From JANQJA01 sp040880285 (GTDB lineage: Bacteria; Pseudomonadota; Gammaproteobacteria; Pseudomonadales; Azotimanducaceae), in assembly GCA_040880285.1 (NCBI GenBank), contig JBBDIT010000007.1, positions 119,729 to 183,728 on the forward strand: DNA of 64,000 nucleotides. The letters run 5' to 3'. Of this stretch, positions 52,901 through 61,961 are shown in pieces (the first letter of the stretch is position 1; each line of letters begins with the position of its first letter). The notes under the pieces were generated by a model, which was not told the DNA's origin, did no database searches, and was given only the letters and a program-made list of their open reading frames with translations. Position numbers and translations under genes: made by a program.

Positions 52901-54171
52901 TTCAGGAGTACCGGGTGTTCACGAATCACTTCAGCCAGGATATCCCAGACCTCAGCGGTTTCGCGCTCCACCATCTTCTTGGCCGCCTTGATAGTCGTGG
53001 CAAGACCACGCGCTTCCAGCTTGCCGAAGATGAACGGCTTGAAGAGTTCAAGGGCCATTTTTTTGGGCAGACCACACTGATGCAAGCGTAACGTCGGGCC
53101 GACGACGATGACCGATCGGCCAGAATAGTCCACGCGCTTGCCAAGGAGGTTCTGGCGAAATCGACCCTGCTTACCCTTGATCATGTCGGCCAGCGACTTG
53201 AGCGGGCGCTTGTTGGTGCCGGTTATCGCACGGCCACGACGACCATTATCGAGCAGCGCATCGACCGCTTCCTGCAGCATACGTTTCTCGTTACGGACAA
53301 TAATGTCAGGTGCCGAAAGATCCAGCAGTCGCTTCAACCGGTTGTTGCGGTTTATGACGCGACGGTACAGATCGTTAAGGTCCGATGTTGCAAACCGACC
53401 ACCTTCAAGAGGAACCAGCGGACGCAAATCCGGTGGCAATACTGGCAAGACGTTCAGGATCATCCACTCCGGCTTGTTACCGGATTTGTCAAATGCTTCC
53501 ATCAACTTCAAGCGCTTGGTCAGCTTTTTGATCTTGGTATCCGAGTTGGTTTGCGGCAATTCCTCTCGAATCGTTGCAATCTCGTCCGCGAGGTCCATAT
53601 CCTTCATCAGGTCCTGGATCGCTTCTGCACCCATCTTGGCCTCGAATTCGTCGCCGAATTCTTCCAGCGCCTCATAGTATTGCTCGTCAGTCAGAAGCTG
53701 GCGTTTCTCGAGCGTGGTCAATCCAGGATCTGTGACTACAAAAGACTCAAAGTAAAGGACCCGCTCGATATCACGCAAGGTCATGTCCATCAAAAGTCCG
53801 ATACGCGAGGGCAATGACTTCAAGAACCAGATGTGTGCCACAGGACTCGCAAGTTCAATGTGACCCATGCGCTCACGCCGCACCTTGGCGAGTGCCACTT
53901 CAACACCACACTTCTCACAGATGACGCCACGATGCTTGAGCCGCTTGTACTTCCCACACAAGCACTCATAGTCCTTGTTTGGACCAAAGATCTTTGCACA
54001 GAACAGGCCGTCGCGTTCCGGCTTGAACGTCCTGTAGTTAATCGTCTCCGGCTTTTTGACTTCTCCATAAGACCAGGATCGGATCAACTCTGGAGACGCG
54101 AGCCCTATTCGAAGCGAATCGAAGTCTTCGGACTGTCCCTGCGCCTTTAGTATGTTAAGAAGATCTTTCAA
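49942..54171 (-). CDS. rpoC: RNA polymerase beta' subunit (TTG start)
   Basis: Catalytic subunit of core polymerase, 1409 residues (E. coli 1407). N-terminal zinc site CLCGKYKRLKHRGVICEKCG, catalytic NADFDGDQMAVH and the second zinc site CKTRYGVCSSCYGRD are present. Translation starts at TTG with GGAGG six bases upstream; MKDLLNILKAQGQ aligns with the family start. 80 nt downstream of rpoB. Confidence 0.98.
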   Translation of the reverse strand: MKDLLNILKAQGQSEDFDSLRIGLASPELIRSWSYGEVKKPETINYRTFKPERDGLFCAKIFGPNKDYECLCGKYKRLKHRGVICEKCGVEVALAKVRRERMGHIELASPVAHIWFLKSLPSRIGLLMDMTLRDIERVLYFESFVVTDPGLTTLEKRQLLTDEQYYEALEEFGDEFEAKMGAEAIQDLMKDMDLADEIATIREELPQTNSDTKIKKLTKRLKLMEAFDKSGNKPEWMILNVLPVLPPDLRPLVPLEGGRFATSDLNDLYRRVINRNNRLKRLLDLSAPDIIVRNEKRMLQEAVDALLDNGRRGRAITGTNKRPLKSLADMIKGKQGRFRQNLLGKRVDYSGRSVIVVGPTLRLHQCGLPKKMALELFKPFIFGKLEARGLATTIKAAKKMVERETAEVWDILAEVIREHPVLLNRAPTLHRLGIQAFEPVLIEGKAIQLHPLVCIAYNADFDGDQMAVHVPLTLEAQLESRALMMSTNNVLLPADGEPIIVPSQDVVLGVYYMTRERINDKGEGMRFADVEEVSRAYRSGKVGLQARVKVRVKETIKSEDGEMETRREVQDTTVGRALLYEIVPDGLGYELVNRTLDNKDISRLINVCYRTVGLKDTVIFADQLMYMGYEYSTRSGASIGVDDFVIPEAKARIIGEAEDEIREIESQFASGLVTQGEKYNKVIDIWTRANDQVGAAMMDTLAKETVINREGKEEEQNSFNSIWMYSDSGARGSPAQIRQLSGMRGLMTKPDGSIIETPITANFREGLSVMQYFISTHGARKGLADTALKTANSGYLTRRLVDVAQDLVITEVDCGTDDGLIMTAVIEGGDVVEPLGTRVLGRVAARDVFNVAGDDVVIPAGTMIDEKWVSQLEDLGVDEILVRSPISCKTRYGVCSSCYGRDLGRGHLVNIGEAVGVIAAQSIGEPGTQLTMRTFHIGGAASRATAIDNVQVKHTGRIHLHNLKTIEKISGELVAVSRSGEIAVADEEAGRERERYKVPYGAVIKKGHDDQVKSGEIVATWDPHTHPIVTEVAGSVVFEGMEEGITVRRQTDELTGLSSISVIDPKDRPSSGKDVRPAVRLVDEKGESLLLAGTDVPAHYFLQPNAILSLEDGDHIEVGDVIARIPQEGSKTRDITGGLPRVADLFEARKPKEAGVLAEISGTVSFGKETKGKRRLIITPTEPGELPEGEDHYERLIPKWRHMTVFEGEHVDKGEVVSDGPEDPHDILRLKGVKELAKYIVKEIQDVYRLQGVGINDKHIEVIVCQMLRKVEVQDPGESTMIKGEQVEYVRALEENERLEADSKQLMKFERVLLGITKAALATESFISAASFQETTRVLTEAAVTGKRDYLRGLKENVIVGRLIPAGTGLKYHEDRRRKRAAADEDRTAVSSADVEAALSEALSSSGES

Positions 54172-54251
54172 GTCTTTCCTCCACCGGGCTCGTTGCCCGC
54201 CTTAAATGAATACTTTTATCGTTTGGGTTAGCCAGGCGATGCCGAGGCTGC

Positions 54252-57200
54252 CTAATCGTTTTCCAACTCAATATCGATACCGAGAGAACGGATCTCCTTG
54301 ACCAGCACGTTGAAGGACTCTGGCATGCCAGGCTCCATACGATGATCCCCATCCACGATATTCTTATACATACGCGTACGTCCGTGCACGTCATCTGATT
54401 TAACCGTCAACATTTCCTGCAGAGTGTAGGCAGCACCATAAGCTTCCAGCGCCCAGACCTCCATCTCGCCGAATCTCTGGCCACCAAACTGCGCTTTACC
54501 ACCCAGCGGCTGCTGCGTCACGAGACTGTATGAACCTGTCGAACGTGCATGCATCTTGTCATCTACCAGGTGGTTCAACTTCAGCATATACATGTAGCCA
54601 ACTGTCACGGGGCGATCAAATTTTTCGCCGGTAGTGCCGTCATACAAGGCGCACTGGCCGTCGGTGGGCAGACCTGCCAATTCCAGCATTTCCTTAATTT
54701 CCTGCTCATTGGCACCGTCAAATACGCTGGTCGCCATCGGCACACCACCGCGGAGATTGCCAGCCATTTCCAGGATTTCCGCATCCGACAGCGAGGCAAG
54801 ATCCTCTATACGCCCACTACGGTTGTAGACTTTCTCCAGGAATTCACGCATTTCAGCGACCTTGCGCTGGGCATCCAGCATCTCGCCGATTTTGTGACCA
54901 AGACCATGGGCCGCCCAGCCCAGATGAGTTTCCAGGATCTGACCGACGTTCATCCGCTTGGGAACGCCAAGCGGGTTCAATACGATGTCGATAGGCTCGC
55001 CATTGTCATCAAACGGCATATCTTCGACCGGTTTGATTACCGAGATGACACCCTTGTTACCATGGCGCCCGGCCATCTTGTCGCCAGGCTGAATGCGACG
55101 TTTAATGGCCAGGTGGACTTTTACAATTTTCAGGACACCCGGCGCGAGGTCGTCACCACTGGTCAGTTTGACTTTACTTTCCTCGAACTCTTCGTCGAGT
55201 TCCTTGCGCGCATCCTTCAATCGCTGGTCCGCCGAGGCCAGGCGCTGGTTCAATTCATCTGCTTCCATTCGCAGCTTGAACCAGTCATCCCGAGGTAGCG
55301 CGGCGAGATAGTCACTGGTTACCTTGTCACCTTTTTTGAGTTGTGGCCCGGCGACGACTGGCTTGTTGGTCAGCGAATCGGCAAGACGTTCAAAGGTTGC
55401 TGTTTCGATGATGCGGTATTCTTCATCAATGTTGCGGCGGACTTCTTCGAGTTCGGCACGCTCAATTTCAAGCGCACGTGCATCCTTGTCGATACCATCG
55501 CGCGTGAACACGCGAACATCAATGACGGTACCATTGTAGCTCGATGGTACGCGCAACGAAGTATCCTTCACGTCCGACGCCTTCTCACCGAAGATCGCTC
55601 GAAGCAATTTTTCTTCCGGCGTTAGCTGGGTTTCACCCTTCGGCGTCACCTTACCCACCAGGATGTCCCCCGGCTCAACTTCTGCGCCAATGTACACGAT
55701 ACCGGATTCATCCAGCTTGGAGAGCGCACCTTCACCGACGTTCGGGATATCGCAGGTAATCTCTTCGCTACCCAGCTTGGTATCGCGTGCGATACAAGTC
55801 AGTTCCTGTATGTGTATGGTGGTAAATCGATCTTCCTTTACCACGCGTTCAGATACGAGAATCGAGTCCTCAAAGTTGTAGCCATTCCAGGTCATAAAAG
55901 CGATACGGCAATTCTGCCCCAGTGCCAACTCGCCCATATCAATTGAAGGACCGTCAGCAAGGATATCGCCCCGCGCGATGACGTCACCTTCCTTAACCAA
56001 CGGCTTCTGGTTGATACAGGTGTTCTGGTTGGATCTGGTGTATTTGGTTAGTTTGTAGATGTCGACACCGGCCTCGCCACTCTCGGTTTCCGCATCATTG
56101 ACCCGGATCACGATGCGCGCAGCATCCACGGTTTCAACGACACCACCGCGTCGAGCAACCTCGCATACACCTGAATCGCGAGCCACAATACCTTCCATTC
56201 CGGTACCAACCAGCGGCTTTTCCGCCCGCAGCGTTGGCACCGCCTGACGCTGCATGTTTGATCCCATCAGTGCCCGGTTGGCATCATCATGCTCAAGGAA
56301 TGGGATCAGCGAGGCGGCTATCGACACCACCTGTTGGGGCGACACGTCCATAAAGTTAACGGACTCGCGTGTCGCCTTGGTGAATTCACCCTGATGCCTC
56401 ACGTCAACCAGGTCGTCCATGATAAATCCCTTGTCGTCCACCGGCACACTGGCCTGGGCAACGACATAGTCGCTTTCGACAATGGCTGACAAGTATTCAA
56501 TTTCGTCGGTCACCTTACCTTCGACTACTCGACGGTACGGGCTCTCGAGGAATCCATATTCATTGGTTCTTGCATAGGCAGCCAGTGAATTGATCAGGCC
56601 GATGTTCGGGCCTTCCGGTGTTTCAATAGGACAGACCCTGCCATAGTGGGTGGGGTGAACATCCCGCACTTCAAATCCAGCACGTTCCCGGGTCAGACCG
56701 CCAGGGCCCAACGCCGACACCCGACGCTTGTGGGTCACCTCCGAGAGCGGGTTATTCTGGTCCATGAACTGGGACAGTTGCGCAGAGCCGAAGTATTCCT
56801 TGACCGCCGCTGCAACCGGTTTGGCGTTGATCAGGTCTTGTGGCATCAGGCCTTCTGATTCAGCCAGCGACAATCGTTCCTTGACTGCACGCTCAACCCG
56901 GATCAGCCCCAGGCGGAACGCGTTCTCTGCCATCTCGCCAACGCTACGTACGCGTCGATTTCCCAGATGATCAATATCGTCAACCGTATCCTTACCATTA
57001 CGAATATTAATAAGACAGCGGATAACATCGACGATATCATCGTTTGACAAGATGCCTTCACCGGTTTCTTCTTCGCGTCCCAACCGGCGATTGAATTTCA
57101 TCCTCCCGACAGCGGTCAGGTCATAGCGCTCGGGTGCGAAGAACAGATTCGTAAACAGGTTCTCCGCCGCTTCCTTGGTAGGTGGCTCACCTGGACGCAT

Positions 57201-58322
57201 CATACGATAGATTTCAACCAATGCCTCGAGACGATTGGTAGTCGGGTCCACGTTCAACGTATCCGAGATAAATGGCCCACAGTCCAGATCATTGGTATAG
57301 ATAGTTTTAAAAGAGCTGAGCCCGAGTTCATTGATCTTCTCGAGGATCTCTTCGGTAATCGTTGAATTACATTCAACGGCAATCTCGCCGGTTTCCTCAT
57401 CGATAAGGTCTTCCGCCAGGACGTGCCCACAAACATACTCGACTGGAACATCCAGCAATTCCAGCTTGGCTTTTTCCATATCACGGATATGGCGCGCGGT
57501 GATACGGGTACCTTCTTCAACAATCATTTCGCCTTTCTTATCAGCGATATCAAATTTTGCGGTTTCACCCCGCAGACGACTGGCAATTAATTCGAGCTTG
57601 TAGCCTTCCCCCTTGACGTGGAAGGTGTCATTGTCAAAGAACTTCTCCAGGATTTCCTGGGAACTGTAACCGAGTGCCCGCATCAGCACCGTGGCCGGCA
57701 ATTTGCGACGTCGGTCAATCCGGACGAACACGCAATCTTTCGGATCAAATTCAAAGTCAAGCCAGGAACCACGCATTGGAATGACGCGGGCAGAGTACAG
57801 AAGCTTACCGCTGGAGTGAGTTTTACCCTTGTCGTGATCAAAGAACACACCCGGAGAGCGGTGAAGCTGGGATACCACAACCCGCTCAATACCATTGATC
57901 ACAAAGGTGCCATTATCCGTCATGAGCGGAATTTCGCCCATGTAGACTTCCTGCTCCTTGATATCCTTGATGGCCTTGTTCGAAGAGTCCTTATCGTAAA
58001 TGATCAGCCGGACCTTTACGCGAAGCGGAACCGCGTAAGTCACACTTCTAAGCTGGCACTCTTTCACGTCGAAAGGTGGCTTACCAAGACGATAGCTCAC
58101 ATATTCGAGTGCCGCTGCACCGGAATAGCTGACGATCGGAAACACGGATTTAAACGCTGCATGCAGTCCTTTCTCAAGGCGCACCCCGGGACTTACACCA
58201 TCCTGCAAGAACTGTTGATACGATTCGACCTGAATCGCGAGCAGGTAGGGTATGTCCATTACCCTTGGCAGTTTGCCGAAGTCCTTACGAATTCGTTTTT
58301 TCTCTGTGTATGAATAGGCCAT
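54252..58322 (-). CDS. rpoB: RNA polymerase beta subunit
   Basis: Core polymerase subunit, 1356 residues from the ATG at 58322, which has GGAGG six bases upstream; a TTG directly before it is ignored. Begins MAYSYTEKKRIRKDFGKLPR. The rifampicin region QLSQFMDQNNPLSEVTHKRR followed by SALGPGG has the usual Asp, His and Ser, so a sensitive allele is expected. Slightly longer than E. coli (1342). Confidence 0.98.
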   Translation of the reverse strand: MAYSYTEKKRIRKDFGKLPRVMDIPYLLAIQVESYQQFLQDGVSPGVRLEKGLHAAFKSVFPIVSYSGAAALEYVSYRLGKPPFDVKECQLRSVTYAVPLRVKVRLIIYDKDSSNKAIKDIKEQEVYMGEIPLMTDNGTFVINGIERVVVSQLHRSPGVFFDHDKGKTHSSGKLLYSARVIPMRGSWLDFEFDPKDCVFVRIDRRRKLPATVLMRALGYSSQEILEKFFDNDTFHVKGEGYKLELIASRLRGETAKFDIADKKGEMIVEEGTRITARHIRDMEKAKLELLDVPVEYVCGHVLAEDLIDEETGEIAVECNSTITEEILEKINELGLSSFKTIYTNDLDCGPFISDTLNVDPTTNRLEALVEIYRMMRPGEPPTKEAAENLFTNLFFAPERYDLTAVGRMKFNRRLGREEETGEGILSNDDIVDVIRCLINIRNGKDTVDDIDHLGNRRVRSVGEMAENAFRLGLIRVERAVKERLSLAESEGLMPQDLINAKPVAAAVKEYFGSAQLSQFMDQNNPLSEVTHKRRVSALGPGGLTRERAGFEVRDVHPTHYGRVCPIETPEGPNIGLINSLAAYARTNEYGFLESPYRRVVEGKVTDEIEYLSAIVESDYVVAQASVPVDDKGFIMDDLVDVRHQGEFTKATRESVNFMDVSPQQVVSIAASLIPFLEHDDANRALMGSNMQRQAVPTLRAEKPLVGTGMEGIVARDSGVCEVARRGGVVETVDAARIVIRVNDAETESGEAGVDIYKLTKYTRSNQNTCINQKPLVKEGDVIARGDILADGPSIDMGELALGQNCRIAFMTWNGYNFEDSILVSERVVKEDRFTTIHIQELTCIARDTKLGSEEITCDIPNVGEGALSKLDESGIVYIGAEVEPGDILVGKVTPKGETQLTPEEKLLRAIFGEKASDVKDTSLRVPSSYNGTVIDVRVFTRDGIDKDARALEIERAELEEVRRNIDEEYRIIETATFERLADSLTNKPVVAGPQLKKGDKVTSDYLAALPRDDWFKLRMEADELNQRLASADQRLKDARKELDEEFEESKVKLTSGDDLAPGVLKIVKVHLAIKRRIQPGDKMAGRHGNKGVISVIKPVEDMPFDDNGEPIDIVLNPLGVPKRMNVGQILETHLGWAAHGLGHKIGEMLDAQRKVAEMREFLEKVYNRSGRIEDLASLSDAEILEMAGNLRGGVPMATSVFDGANEQEIKEMLELAGLPTDGQCALYDGTTGEKFDRPVTVGYMYMLKLNHLVDDKMHARSTGSYSLVTQQPLGGKAQFGGQRFGEMEVWALEAYGAAYTLQEMLTVKSDDVHGRTRMYKNIVDGDHRMEPGMPESFNVLVKEIRSLGIDIELEND

Positions 58323-58397
58323 CAATGCCTCCAGCTAGATACGACGCGGCCTGGGGTCATGCCCCGAACAAGCCACGAAAAATTTTGAACGAACGAA

Positions 58398-58425
58398 AGC
58401 CGGGCGACCAAATGATCGCCTGGCT
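58398..58425 (-). terminator. Attenuator-like hairpin between rplL and rpoB
   Basis: On the minus strand AGCCAGGCGATCA can pair with TGGTCGCCCGGCT (with G-U pairs), followed by TTCGTTCGTTC. It lies 34 nt after rplL and 76 nt before rpoB. E. coli has an attenuator in the same place that lowers rpoBC relative to rplJL. Confidence 0.6.
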
Positions 58426-58458
58426 CTACTCGTACTTTTTTCCAAGATAAATCCTGGA

Positions 58459-58842
58459 TTACTTGAGCTCCACTGTTGCACCAGCTTCTTCAAGCTGCTT
58501 TTTGATCTCTTCCGCCTCATCCTTGCTAACGCCTTCCTTCACTGTAGAAGGGGCCTCGTCGACAAGTGCCTTGGCTTCTTTCAGACCAAGACCAGTTACA
58601 GATCGAACAACCTTGATTGCGTTGACTTTCTTTTCGCCAGCAGCGGTGATTACTACTTCAAACTCATCTTTCTCTTCAACAGCCCCGCCAGCGTCACCAC
58701 CAGCAGCTGCTGCCGGCGCAGCCGCAACTGCGACAGCAGCGGAAACACCGAATTTCTCTTCCATTGCCTCGACGAGTTCGACGACTTCCATCACACTCAT
58801 TTCTGCAATTGCGTTTAATACGTCATCTTTTGATAAAGACAT
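58459..58842 (-). CDS. rplL: 50S ribosomal protein L7/L12
   Basis: 127-residue stalk protein that recruits translation GTPases. N-terminal dimer domain, an Ala-rich hinge (AVAVAAAPAAAAGGDAGGAV) and C-terminal domain with EKKVNAIKVVRSVTGLGLKE. Lies 27 nt after rplJ. Confidence 0.98.
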   Translation of the reverse strand: MSLSKDDVLNAIAEMSVMEVVELVEAMEEKFGVSAAVAVAAAPAAAAGGDAGGAVEEKDEFEVVITAAGEKKVNAIKVVRSVTGLGLKEAKALVDEAPSTVKEGVSKDEAEEIKKQLEEAGATVELK

Positions 58843-58869
58843 CTGTCCTTTACTCCAATCTTCGTTAAG

Positions 58870-59403
58870 TTAAGCGGCTTCTTGCTGTTTCTGGTCGCGT
58901 ACAGCTGCAACCACACGCGTTACACGTCCTGGAATGTCGTTCAAAGTTCTTGCCAGCTTGGTGGTCGGGGCCAACATAACTGCCATCAACAATGACAACG
59001 CTTCATCCCGCGTCGGTAACTTCGCAAGCGCATCAATTTGCTCGGCGGGCAGCAATTTGCCACCCACGCTCAAGGCTTTCACCTCGAACTTGTCGTTTTT
59101 CTTTGCAAATTCTTTAAAGACCCGTGCACCAGCACCGGGATCCTCAAGCGAAAATGCAACAATATTAGGACCGAGCAGCGCTTCCGTGAGGCACTCAAAT
59201 TCAGTACCCGCAAATGCGCGTCTTGCCAGCGTGTTACGAATCACGCGCACATGCACACCCTGTTCCCTGGCTTCCTTTCGGAGTGCTGTCATACCATCAA
59301 CAGATACACCGCGGTAATCAGCCAGGATCGCAGAGAGCGCATTGCTTGCGGTTTCGTTCACTTCCGCAACAATCGCCTGTTTCTCTTTAAGTCCTATTGG
59401 CAC
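58870..59403 (-). CDS. rplJ: 50S ribosomal protein L10 (GTG start)
   Basis: 177-residue stalk base that anchors L7/L12. LKEKQAIVAEVNETASNALS and DYRGVSVDGMTALRKEAREQ are typical. GTG start with AGGAG eight bases upstream. It follows a long spacer that must contain its leader. Confidence 0.97.
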   Translation of the reverse strand: MPIGLKEKQAIVAEVNETASNALSAILADYRGVSVDGMTALRKEAREQGVHVRVIRNTLARRAFAGTEFECLTEALLGPNIVAFSLEDPGAGARVFKEFAKKNDKFEVKALSVGGKLLPAEQIDALAKLPTRDEALSLLMAVMLAPTTKLARTLNDIPGRVTRVVAAVRDQKQQEAA

Positions 59404-59623
59404 AAGTATTACTCCTGTGTCGACTTGCGTTATCCCGCTTCACTGCAAGCAGTCAGGCGGGGTCCAATTAACGGCGATGGATTCAAGCAACACTTAAATC
59501 GGGTTCACCGTCTGCGCAGGCCTCAAAATCTTGAACTTAACCGGCAGTACTTTTTACAAAACACGTCCGGACCTGCGGTCTTTGACGAGCCCCGACCCAA
59601 TCATGGGCCAGGAACCCCAAAGT

Positions 59624-59671
59624 CCTAGAATTTCTTGAGTTTTCCAACGGAAAACTCTTAGAAATTCTTGG
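59624..59671. terminator. Long imperfect palindrome after rplA
   Basis: GAGTTTTCC and GGAAAACTC pair perfectly over a 3-nt loop, and the flanks CCTAGAATTTCTT and TAGAAATTCTTGG extend the stem with about three mismatches. It may end or attenuate rplKA transcription; no T-run follows, so this is uncertain. Confidence 0.5.
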
Positions 59672-59757
59672 ATCCCGAGCGAGCCTTTCGGCGAGCCGAG
59701 GGATCTGTAACTTCCTGGATCCCGAGCGAGCCTTTCGGCGAGCCGAGGGATCTGTAA
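59669..59757. repeat. Two tandem copies of a GGATCCCGAGC hairpin repeat
   Basis: TGGATCCCGAGCGAGCCTTT and its continuation to GGGATCTGTAA occur at 59669-59710 and 59716-59757, identical and 47 nt apart. The ends GATCCC and GGGATC pair and the centre GCC-TTTC-GGC forms an inner stem. The second copy ends two bases before the rplA stop. Confidence 0.9.
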
Positions 59758-59758
59758 A

Positions 59759-60454
59759 TCAAAACTCCAAAGATGTGTGGTCAATGGGAATACCAGCACC
59801 CATGGTGGTGGACAAAACCACTTTTTTTACATAAGTACCTTTAGCCGTCGCTGGCTTGGCTTTCTTGAGGTCAACCAGCAACGCTTCGAGATTCTGTTTA
59901 ATAGCAATCGGTTCAAATCCCACCTTACCGAGGGCGCCATGTACGATACCGCTCTTATCGGCACGAAACCGAATCTGGCCCGCCTTGGCATTTTTAACGG
60001 CTTCGGCGACGTCAGGCGTCACGGTGCCAAGTTTCGGGTTTGGCATCAGACCCCTGGGACCAAGGATTTGGCCCAATTGGCCGACGACCCGCATGGCATC
60101 CGGCGTTGCAATGACAACGTCAAAATCCAGCTGGCCTTCCTTAACAGAGGCAGCAAGATCATCCATGCCAACCACGTCGGCACCAGCCGCCCTGGCAGCA
60201 TCGGCGTTGTCGCCCTGGGCGAATACCGCCACGCGAACGTCTTTGCCGGTACCGTTCGGCAAAACGGTGGCGCCCCGGACAACCTGATCAGATTTGCGAG
60301 GGTCCACACCAAGATTAATGCTGACATCCAGCGATTCGGTGAACTTGACTTTGGAGAGTTCGGTTAGAATCGAAACCGCTTCTTCGATCGGGTAGATCTT
60401 ACCCGGTTCAACCTTGTCCCTGAATGCACGGACGCGTTTTGATACCTTGGCCAT
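59759..60454 (-). CDS. rplA: 50S ribosomal protein L1
   Basis: 231-residue protein of the mobile L1 stalk; represses the L11-L1 mRNA in E. coli. Starts at the ATG at 60454, one base after the rplK stop, with GGAGGG upstream. GPRGLMPNPKLGTVTPDVAE is the family signature. The longer frame is rejected. Confidence 0.97.
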   Translation of the reverse strand: MAKVSKRVRAFRDKVEPGKIYPIEEAVSILTELSKVKFTESLDVSINLGVDPRKSDQVVRGATVLPNGTGKDVRVAVFAQGDNADAARAAGADVVGMDDLAASVKEGQLDFDVVIATPDAMRVVGQLGQILGPRGLMPNPKLGTVTPDVAEAVKNAKAGQIRFRADKSGIVHGALGKVGFEPIAIKQNLEALLVDLKKAKPATAKGTYVKKVVLSTTMGAGIPIDHTSLEF

Positions 60455-60455
60455 C

Positions 60456-60887
60456 CTAGACGCCCTCCACTTCGATGCCTGCGCTTCTGGCGCTACCGGC
60501 AATGGTTCGAACCGCAGCATCCATGTCCCTGGCAGTCAGGTCCGGCATTTTGGTGGTTGCGATCTCTTCGAGCTGAGCGCGATTGACCTTACCCACCTTG
60601 TCAACGTGTGGCTGACTGCTACCTTTGGCGACACCGGCTGCCTTTTTTAACAGCACAGCAGCTGGCGGCGTCTTCTTGATGAACGTAAAGCTCTTGTCAG
60701 AGTAAACCGTAATAACCACTGGCACCGGCATTCCGGCCTCCAGTGACTGGGTTTCCGCGTTGAACGCCTTGCAGAACTCCATAATATTGACGCCATGCTG
60801 GCCCAAAGCGGGACCAACGGGCGGACTTGGATTTGCCTGGCCTGCAGCGACCTGCAGTTTGATGTAGGCATCGATTTTCTTCGCCAT
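60456..60887 (-). CDS. rplK: 50S ribosomal protein L11
   Basis: 143-residue protein of the GTPase-associated centre, needed for RelA activation and thiostrepton binding in other species. KLQVAAGQANPSPPVGPALG is diagnostic. First gene of rplKA; 126 nt separate it from nusG, including a palindrome AGGTCTAGACCT. Confidence 0.98.
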   Translation of the reverse strand: MAKKIDAYIKLQVAAGQANPSPPVGPALGQHGVNIMEFCKAFNAETQSLEAGMPVPVVITVYSDKSFTFIKKTPPAAVLLKKAAGVAKGSSQPHVDKVGKVNRAQLEEIATTKMPDLTARDMDAAVRTIAGSARSAGIEVEGV

Positions 60888-61013
60888 TGTAAATAACTCC
60901 CTGGGTCCAAACCCCGGTTCGAAACTTCAGGTCTAGACCTGAGCCCTACTAAGGGTCCCCGTTCAAGGCGATTGCGCGGCTAAACACAACCTCCAGTGTA
61001 TAATTCCCTGTTT

Positions 61014-61547
61014 TTAACCTTTTTCGACCTGGCCGAAGTCCAGTTCAACAGGGGTAGAGCGCCCGAAAATCGTTACAGCGACATGCAGGCGGTTCTTCTC
61101 ATAATTAACTTCCTCAACGACACCGTTGAAGTCATTAAATGGTCCATCGATCACCCGTACCAACTCGCCGGGTTCGAAAACAGTTTTTGGCGTAACGTGT
61201 TCTGTGCCCGCCTGGACGCGCTGCAAAATAGTGTTTGCTTCCGCGTCCGAAATCGGTGCAGGCTGGTCCGCCTTACCACCGATAAATCCCATAACACGTG
61301 GCGTCTCCTTGACGAGATGCCAGGTATCTTCATCCAATTCCATTTCAACCAAAACGTATCCAGGAAAAAACTTGCGCTCACTCCGACGTTTCTTGCCGGC
61401 TCGCATTTCCACAACTTCTTCCGCGGGCACGATGACTTCACCAAATTTGTCGGCAAAGTTTGACAGTTCAATGCGCTCCCGCAAGGCTCGCATGACCTGC
61501 TTCTCGTAGCCGGAATAGGCATGTACGACATACCATCGCTTACTCAA
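61014..61547 (-). CDS. nusG: Transcription factor NusG (TTG start)
   Basis: Links RNA polymerase to Rho or to the ribosome through S10. 177 residues: NGN domain (KRWYVVHAYSGYEKQVMRAL, FFPGYVLVEMELDEDTWHLV) and C-terminal KOW domain (FEPGELVRVIDGPFNDFNGV). TTG start at 61547 with AGGAG seven bases upstream; no in-frame ATG fits. Lies 10 nt after secE. Confidence 0.97.
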   Translation of the reverse strand: MSKRWYVVHAYSGYEKQVMRALRERIELSNFADKFGEVIVPAEEVVEMRAGKKRRSERKFFPGYVLVEMELDEDTWHLVKETPRVMGFIGGKADQPAPISDAEANTILQRVQAGTEHVTPKTVFEPGELVRVIDGPFNDFNGVVEEVNYEKNRLHVAVTIFGRSTPVELDFGQVEKG

Positions 61548-61557
61548 TTAGTCTCTC

Positions 61558-61926
61558 CTAGCCAATTACGGCGGCAACGCCCCAGCTGAGTCCCGAATCC
61601 AGGCCCCACAATAACAACCCCACTAAAAATACGACAACCACGACGATCAGTGTTGTCTGGGTAGTTTCTTGTCGAGTTGGCCATACCACCTTACGGACTT
61701 CGACACGTGCTTCCTTGGCAAGGTTCCATACAGCGCGGCCCTGCTCGGTCTGAAGTGCGACCAAAACGGCCACAGCGGCCAGCCCCACGCCCGCGAGCGC
61801 CCTGTAAAACACACCAATATTGGCATACATCATGTTCGCGTAAGCGCCGCCCAGTATAATGGCAATGACAATAAGCCACTTCACGATATCGAAGCGTTGA
61901 CCTGAATTGTCTACTTTCGCGTTCAT
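61558..61926 (-). CDS. secE: Protein translocase subunit SecE
   Basis: 122-residue stabilising subunit of SecYEG, of the three-membrane-segment type found in E. coli. The conserved cytoplasmic helix EVRKVVWPTRQETTQTTLIV precedes the last segment. Between tRNA-Trp and nusG. Confidence 0.97.
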   Translation of the reverse strand: MNAKVDNSGQRFDIVKWLIVIAIILGGAYANMMYANIGVFYRALAGVGLAAVAVLVALQTEQGRAVWNLAKEARVEVRKVVWPTRQETTQTTLIVVVVVFLVGLLLWGLDSGLSWGVAAVIG

Positions 61927-61961
61927 TTAAATCCGTCTGTCGATTTAAGGTTCAAAGCCTG

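Larger units (their letters stand above)
59404..59758. other. rplA-rplJ spacer: leader and repeats
   Basis: 355 nt without a gene. The rplA-proximal part holds two tandem hairpin repeats and a long imperfect palindrome. The rplJ-proximal 200 nt should hold the rplJL promoter and the L10 autoregulatory leader, but no promoter pair stood out by eye. Confidence 0.7.
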
